The translations under genes and the position numbers were made by a program. Positions 59,595-64,000 of a DNA stretch of 64,000 nucleotides are shown piece by piece (position 1 is the first letter of the stretch; every line of letters begins with the position of its first letter). The DNA comes from Eulemur rufifrons. Lineage: Eukaryota > Chordata > Mammalia > Primates > Lemuridae. The stretch lies in NCBI RefSeq assembly GCF_041146395.1, contig NC_090989.1:174499501-174563500 (forward strand), in the 5' to 3' direction. The notes beneath the pieces are model-generated. The model searched no databases. It was not told the DNA's origin and saw only the letters and a list, made by a program, of their open reading frames with translations.

Positions 59595-62175
59595 AAGAAT
59601 TTAGTTGTAAGCAGTTGCTGGAATGACTGCATGCAGTTGTGTCACCTTTATAGGGAATCTTCGGAAAGAATCCTGAAGTGGAGCCCGTGATACCTGTTGG
59701 CACACGGTGTTTTACCTCTCAGGTTGTCCCATGAGCCTAATGGATTGCATACTCTTCTTAAGCATGGTAGGCCAAGTTTACTGCGCCCTTTTCCTGTAAG
59801 ACAGGACTAGCAACACCAAGGAGAATGCTAGCATATGCAAATCTCCTGCTCAGATTCTTTTGCTTAGGTGTAAAATTGCTTGTTCTTTTAATGCCTTGGT
59901 CTCCATCAATAGATTGCAGAGAAACTTGCTTTATTGTATCCCAAACAGAAGCTTGGAGCTTCACCTTGAAGATTTACCTTAAAGCTAGTAAAATTCAAGC
60001 TTCGGGGGCTCTCACTTGTGCTGAGGCTCTTTCAACATGTTAGTATGGTTTTGTAAAATCACTAAATTAAGATATTTTTGCAGTCTTCATTCTTAAAAAG
60101 ATTCTCTTAAATTTGAAGCATCATGACCCACAAAATATGGAAGTGCCCCATCCCCAAAGAAAACATTAATTAGATTTTGATACAAAAGAAGGGGGGTCGT
60201 ATTAAAATTTCATCCGTGGCACACATCTTATCCCTGAGAAATAATAAAAAGGTTTAGAACACCCCTCCCTCATGCTGAAATGTTCACCTGAAGTTTCATG
60301 CATGTGCTCAGCTATAGCTGGGTACCTATTCTGTCTTTTCTTCCTGTAGTCAGGGGGCCATGCTAGATCAGGGGCCCAGAACTCTCCAGTGATTGAAGTT
60401 TCCCGCCCACCTCTAGGCAAAGAGTACCTGGCTATCATATAAGGTATACAGGACAACAGAGAACAAGAATAACCCTCGGCCTCTCGGCACTTGCTTTCTG
60501 GAAACTCTCTTTTCACCGTGGGTAAAAGAATCAAAGGATTCCCCCCCAAGTTTGGCAGATCCAGAATGTACCACCGAAAGTGAACGTCCACCTTTTATTT
60601 TAAACTCTTCCATGGGACATTCAAAGAAGTGATGCCATAGTCCTGACCCACTACTGCCGGGAGCTCGCAGTGTGACCCGCAGAGATCCATCCATGCATTC
60701 CATCCTCACCTCAGCACCCTCACTTGAAAAACACAGACATCCTTTCCTCATCACAACGTACGGCACACAAAGCTTTGCACACGCTAAGAACCAAAGGACT
60801 TATTAAAATTATTGTTTGCTTTATTTCATATGATCATATATCCGTCCATTGAAAAAAAATTAAATCTTAATTTTTCAATAATGCGATTTTAATGTTGAAA
60901 GGTCACCTAATAGTCAGAAGGGAATGAATTGGCAGCAGTGAGTCGCGATTGGGGGGGTGGGGGGCCAGTGATGAGATGAAGGATCAGGAACCAACCCTCT
61001 TGGCCCTTTCTTGGCTGAAAGAGGAGTCCCAAAGAAGCTTCCAGAGAGTGATGAGAAACAAATGTCAGCAATATGTTGAACAATCAGTACTCACGGAGTG
61101 TCGTCGTAAAAGCAGCCTTACATTTGTCTCTCACCATTCTTTCATATTTATTCATCAGAGGGAGTCCTTCCCTGGCCCTAGGATGTAAACTCAGGGAGGC
61201 GCCATGACATTTCTGTTTACTCTTCAGTTAGAGGCAGCCCTTAAGTCTTAAACACAGTCTCAATTCATAACCTAGTTTGAGTGCTGATAACCATAGTTCT
61301 GAATTTGATTCAGTCAACGTCTCCTGTTCTAGCTGGGGACTACTGTGTGGACTGACTCCTGCAAGAAAGGTCTGTGGGCCTCTTCTCTTTCTCCAGCTGC
61401 CATTTTTCCTTGTCCACTGGCACTGTGGCTTCTGACCCAGCGAGGCCGAATGGGCTAGGGAGGGGGAGGTGAGCAAAGGGGGGTAGAAAGCTCCTAATTT
61501 GATTGATACCCTGATAAGATGGTGGCATGTTCTCTGGATCCAACATATGTTTCAAGTGCCAGTTTCATTAATTGTGCCTTTGGGGGTTCCTCAGAGTCCC
61601 CATCATGGAGAATGGTCTCCCAGCTGTGTTCCTTTTACCTGGGAAAATGAATTCTATTCCTCCAGGACTTGGTGTTGCACGCCTAATTTCTTTCTGCTGA
61701 AGTCTCGTAGACACTTCAGGCGGGCCTTTGAGACCAGCACGAGGCGGCTCTTGGAGCAGCTGTCTCCCAGTGCCCCACCCCCACGTAGTCTGTCCCGCCA
61801 CAGTGCCTTGCCTGTGCTCACCCCTCACTGCGAGGCTTTCTCTGGGCAAGGGCGACTCTCCCTCATTGCTGCCAAAGCAGCTTCCCCTGCTGATTTCCTG
61901 CGTGGGAGTCAATGCAGTCTACCTCGTCCCCATACAAAAGGGGCACACAGCAAACTCTCAGTGGTCACACTGTGGTCCTTCTCATCACATTAAGGAGGAA
62001 GGCATCTCCCAGCACTCCCCCAGGGAAGCATCACAGAGGAGGATCTCCAAGGAAATCCCCTTCATAAACTCCTCTTCATCTGTCTGTCACTCCCCTACCT
62101 CTTGAAATTCTCCAAGTGGTGAATTGGCCAACCTGGCCTTCAGCCATGGTCGACTTATAGCTCTCTCTATTGTCT
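59595..62175. other. Unique, repeat-poor sequence
   Basis: No repeat family was recognised. A TAATTAG string with the same GATTTT continuation as the paired segments is at 60167-60173. A G-run tract is at 60950-60964. The region 61560-62110 is G+C-richer with overlapping ORFs on both strands (61499-61993, 61568-61912, 61728-62105) that show no domain. Confidence 0.4.
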
Positions 62176-62181
62176 TTATAG

Positions 62182-62410
62182 TAAAGGGATTAAGAGCATG
62201 GGCTTTAGAATCAAACTCCAAAGTTCAAATATACACTCTGTCATTTGTCATCTTGGTGTTAGAATGTTATTTAAACTCTCCAAGCCTCACTTTTCCTCAT
62301 CAGTAAAATGGGGATCATAATACCTTTATCAGAGATTGTTGAGGCTATTCAATGAGATAATGCATTAGTGGCTGTTAATAGTGTTTGGCACATAATAAAT
62401 ATTTATTAAA
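62182..62410 (+). repeat. MIR SINE, near full length
   Basis: Sense MIR from the tRNA-like end: 'taagagcatgggctttaga', 'ctccaagcctcactttt', 'catcagtaaaatggggatc', 'aatgagataatgcattag' and 'cacataataaatatttatt'. Confidence 0.9.
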
Positions 62411-62649
62411 ATCACCTACTATAGTAAGCATTATCCTAATCTTGGGAGAAAAGTGGACAGTATCTAACAGAAGGGAAAATAAAGAGATATGAAAATTAAA
62501 AGTGCTCATTTCCTGAGGGAGTAACCAGGAATAATGAAAATGTAATAAGTCTCAAAAATTGATAATTTGTGTGATGTTGCAAAATAAAGCATAGACATCT
62601 CTCATGTGTTACCAATGAACTAAATAGTGATGTTAATAATAATTATAGC

Positions 62650-62865
62650 TGAAATTGAGTGTGCTATATGTACTAAATCTACAGTAAGGACTTTGCTGAA
62701 TTATCTCTTCTACTCTTCACAATGACCCAAGGGGGCAGATGTTATTAACCACATTTTTTTGATGAGGAACCTGTGGCTCAGAGAGGTTTAGTTACTAATC
62801 TAATGCATTTAACTAGTAAATGGTGGTGGTAGGATTGGAACCCAAGTCTGTTTGTAGACCTCAGT
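62650..62865 (-). repeat. MIR SINE
   Basis: Antisense MIR: 'ctcttcacaatgaccc', 'gaggaacctgtggctcagag', 'aggtttagttactaatc' and 'gattggaacccaagtctg'. Confidence 0.85.
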
Positions 62866-62889
62866 CTTCTTATCTGTTATTATGTGGCT

Positions 62890-64000
62890 AACATGAGACC
62901 ATTCCGTGGAATATATTTGCATTATAACAGGGCATTTTGGAGCAGGAGTCTCCTAGTAGCCCAAACACCCCAAAGACCAGAGGAGAGAGTGGTCGAGTCT
63001 GTGATCCTTTAGAATGTTCCTGTAATTCAGAGTGCCTGGGTAACATTCTGTCCCTAACACAGAGAATCATAACCCTCCTAAGATGGCTTTAAGCCAAAAA
63101 GGATGGCCTCTATTCTCCCACTTTCCTCAGCCCATAGGAGGAATCTTGAATTACTAATTGCTATGTTTATAATGGATAAGGTTAGGAGAATTGACAGGGT
63201 TGTTTTTTTTTATATAAGTGATATTAGTTATAAAAATTCCTGCTTGTTCTAGAGTTTCACATGTTTGTTCTGATCATGGTGTAGCTGTCTTTCTCATGCA
63301 GAAAGCCAGAGAGAAGTACATTTCAGGCACGACCACTTATGGATATATATGCACTAGGTTCTAAGCCATGCAAATGTGCTGAAAGTTCATCAGATGAGTT
63401 TTCACTGATTATTCCTACAGGATCAATCCAGCTATTGAGAAGTTAGTTTCCAGTATTCTTCTCCATGAAGCAGAACTTGCCAGGGGCCTGGAATACAATT
63501 TAGAGTATAGTCAGATGGGATTTGCACTTCCCACCCAGCAAAGTCACTCCTTGGCTATTATTTTTCACTCTATTGTAAATAGCAAGAGGCAGATGAAAAG
63601 GTAAAAAATATGTTGGTTGGAAGATACTTATTCTCGCCTACCTAGGGTAATCAAGGAGAGACATCAGCTCCAGATTTGGTAAGTGATAACTCACATTTGA
63701 CTTTAATACATGATGATAAACTTTGAGGAATATATCTTTTAAAACATAAAATGCTTTACCTCTGATTTAAAGTTTGGGGGATTGGTCCTGCACCGTAGGC
63801 AGGTTAGATTTAGCATCTCTGGAAATTCCAGAGCAATTTTAAACTACTCTTTTTGATCACTTGCTGCAGCTCCAGCTCTCAAAGAGAATGAGATGTTTGG
63901 GGAATGAATTGTGATGGACTTATATGAAAATTTATATGACCAAGAATTGGATTTGTTCCCCTGGAATATTATAGATTATGTTTTATGCTGGAATTACATC
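62890..64000. other. Unique sequence, nothing recognised
   Basis: No repeat, RNA gene or coding signal was recognised up to the window edge. Confidence 0.45.

Noticed and set aside
60202..60766. Two minus-strand ORFs of 129 and 117 residues
   Set aside because: They overlap each other in different frames with no domain; no support as exons.
61499..62105. Long ORFs of 164 and 125 residues plus an opposite-strand ORF
   Set aside because: Three frames are open over the same G+C-rich DNA, no family is recognised and there is no splice or promoter support. Not called a gene.
1..64000. tRNA, snRNA, 7SK or other small RNA genes
   Set aside because: I looked for characteristic internal promoter and snRNA phrases and saw none outside MIR and Alu relics.

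Overview
The window looks like primate, specifically strepsirrhine (lemur-type), nuclear DNA with no supportable protein-coding gene. The clade call rests on two repeat types. The Alu at 41683-42024 carries an extra A/T-rich tract between its two A-rich/TTTTAGTAGAGA regions that I know from lemur and galago Alus. Several L1 copies end in a G-rich 3' UTR and a ...GTACCCCCATAAT... tail of the lemur L1 type. All open reading frames examined are antisense or frame shadows of repeats, or short chance ORFs.

Layout. 1-1037: an old minus-strand L1 3' fragment. 1040-3325: a complete but decayed MaLR provirus (LTR - internal - LTR). 4144-4915: a solo ERVL-class LTR. 6964-7492: an MLT1-type LTR. 9191-11531: a minus-strand MaLR-like internal region between two LTRs of different type. 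13650-24760: a nest of L1s. An old L1 is split by a 7.6 kb full-length younger L1 (14 bp target-site duplication). The younger L1's 3' UTR was in turn hit by a tiny 5'-inverted L1. 24871-25254: a solo MST/THE1-type LTR. 25791-25985: MER5A. 28010-30010: mostly unique sequence with a dense homeodomain/TALE-like motif cluster. 30010-32345: an L1 fragment split by an Alu, and a MIR split by a 5'-inverted lemur L1. 35893-40395: a long antisense L1. 41465-42065: a MIR split by the lemur Alu. 42690-43680: a CpG-enriched, coding-looking but stop-broken block that I cannot name.

43.7-64 kb is poor in young repeats and holds mainly MIR and L2 relics. It also contains the most interesting sequences. At 55979-56269 there is a 283 bp piggyBac-like miniature element with TTAA duplications and matching terminal inverted repeats. 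At 57704-57950 and 59371-59590 there are two diverged copies of an otherwise unassigned noncoding segment, each with a CTAATTAG core. At 56840-57590 there is a G4- and CpG-bearing unique block, and at 53330-53690 another unique block.

Overall this reads as an intergenic or intronic desert whose possible function, if any, is regulatory. Repeat family names are from memory of consensus sequences and were not searched. Boundaries without target-site duplications are good to a few tens of bases.
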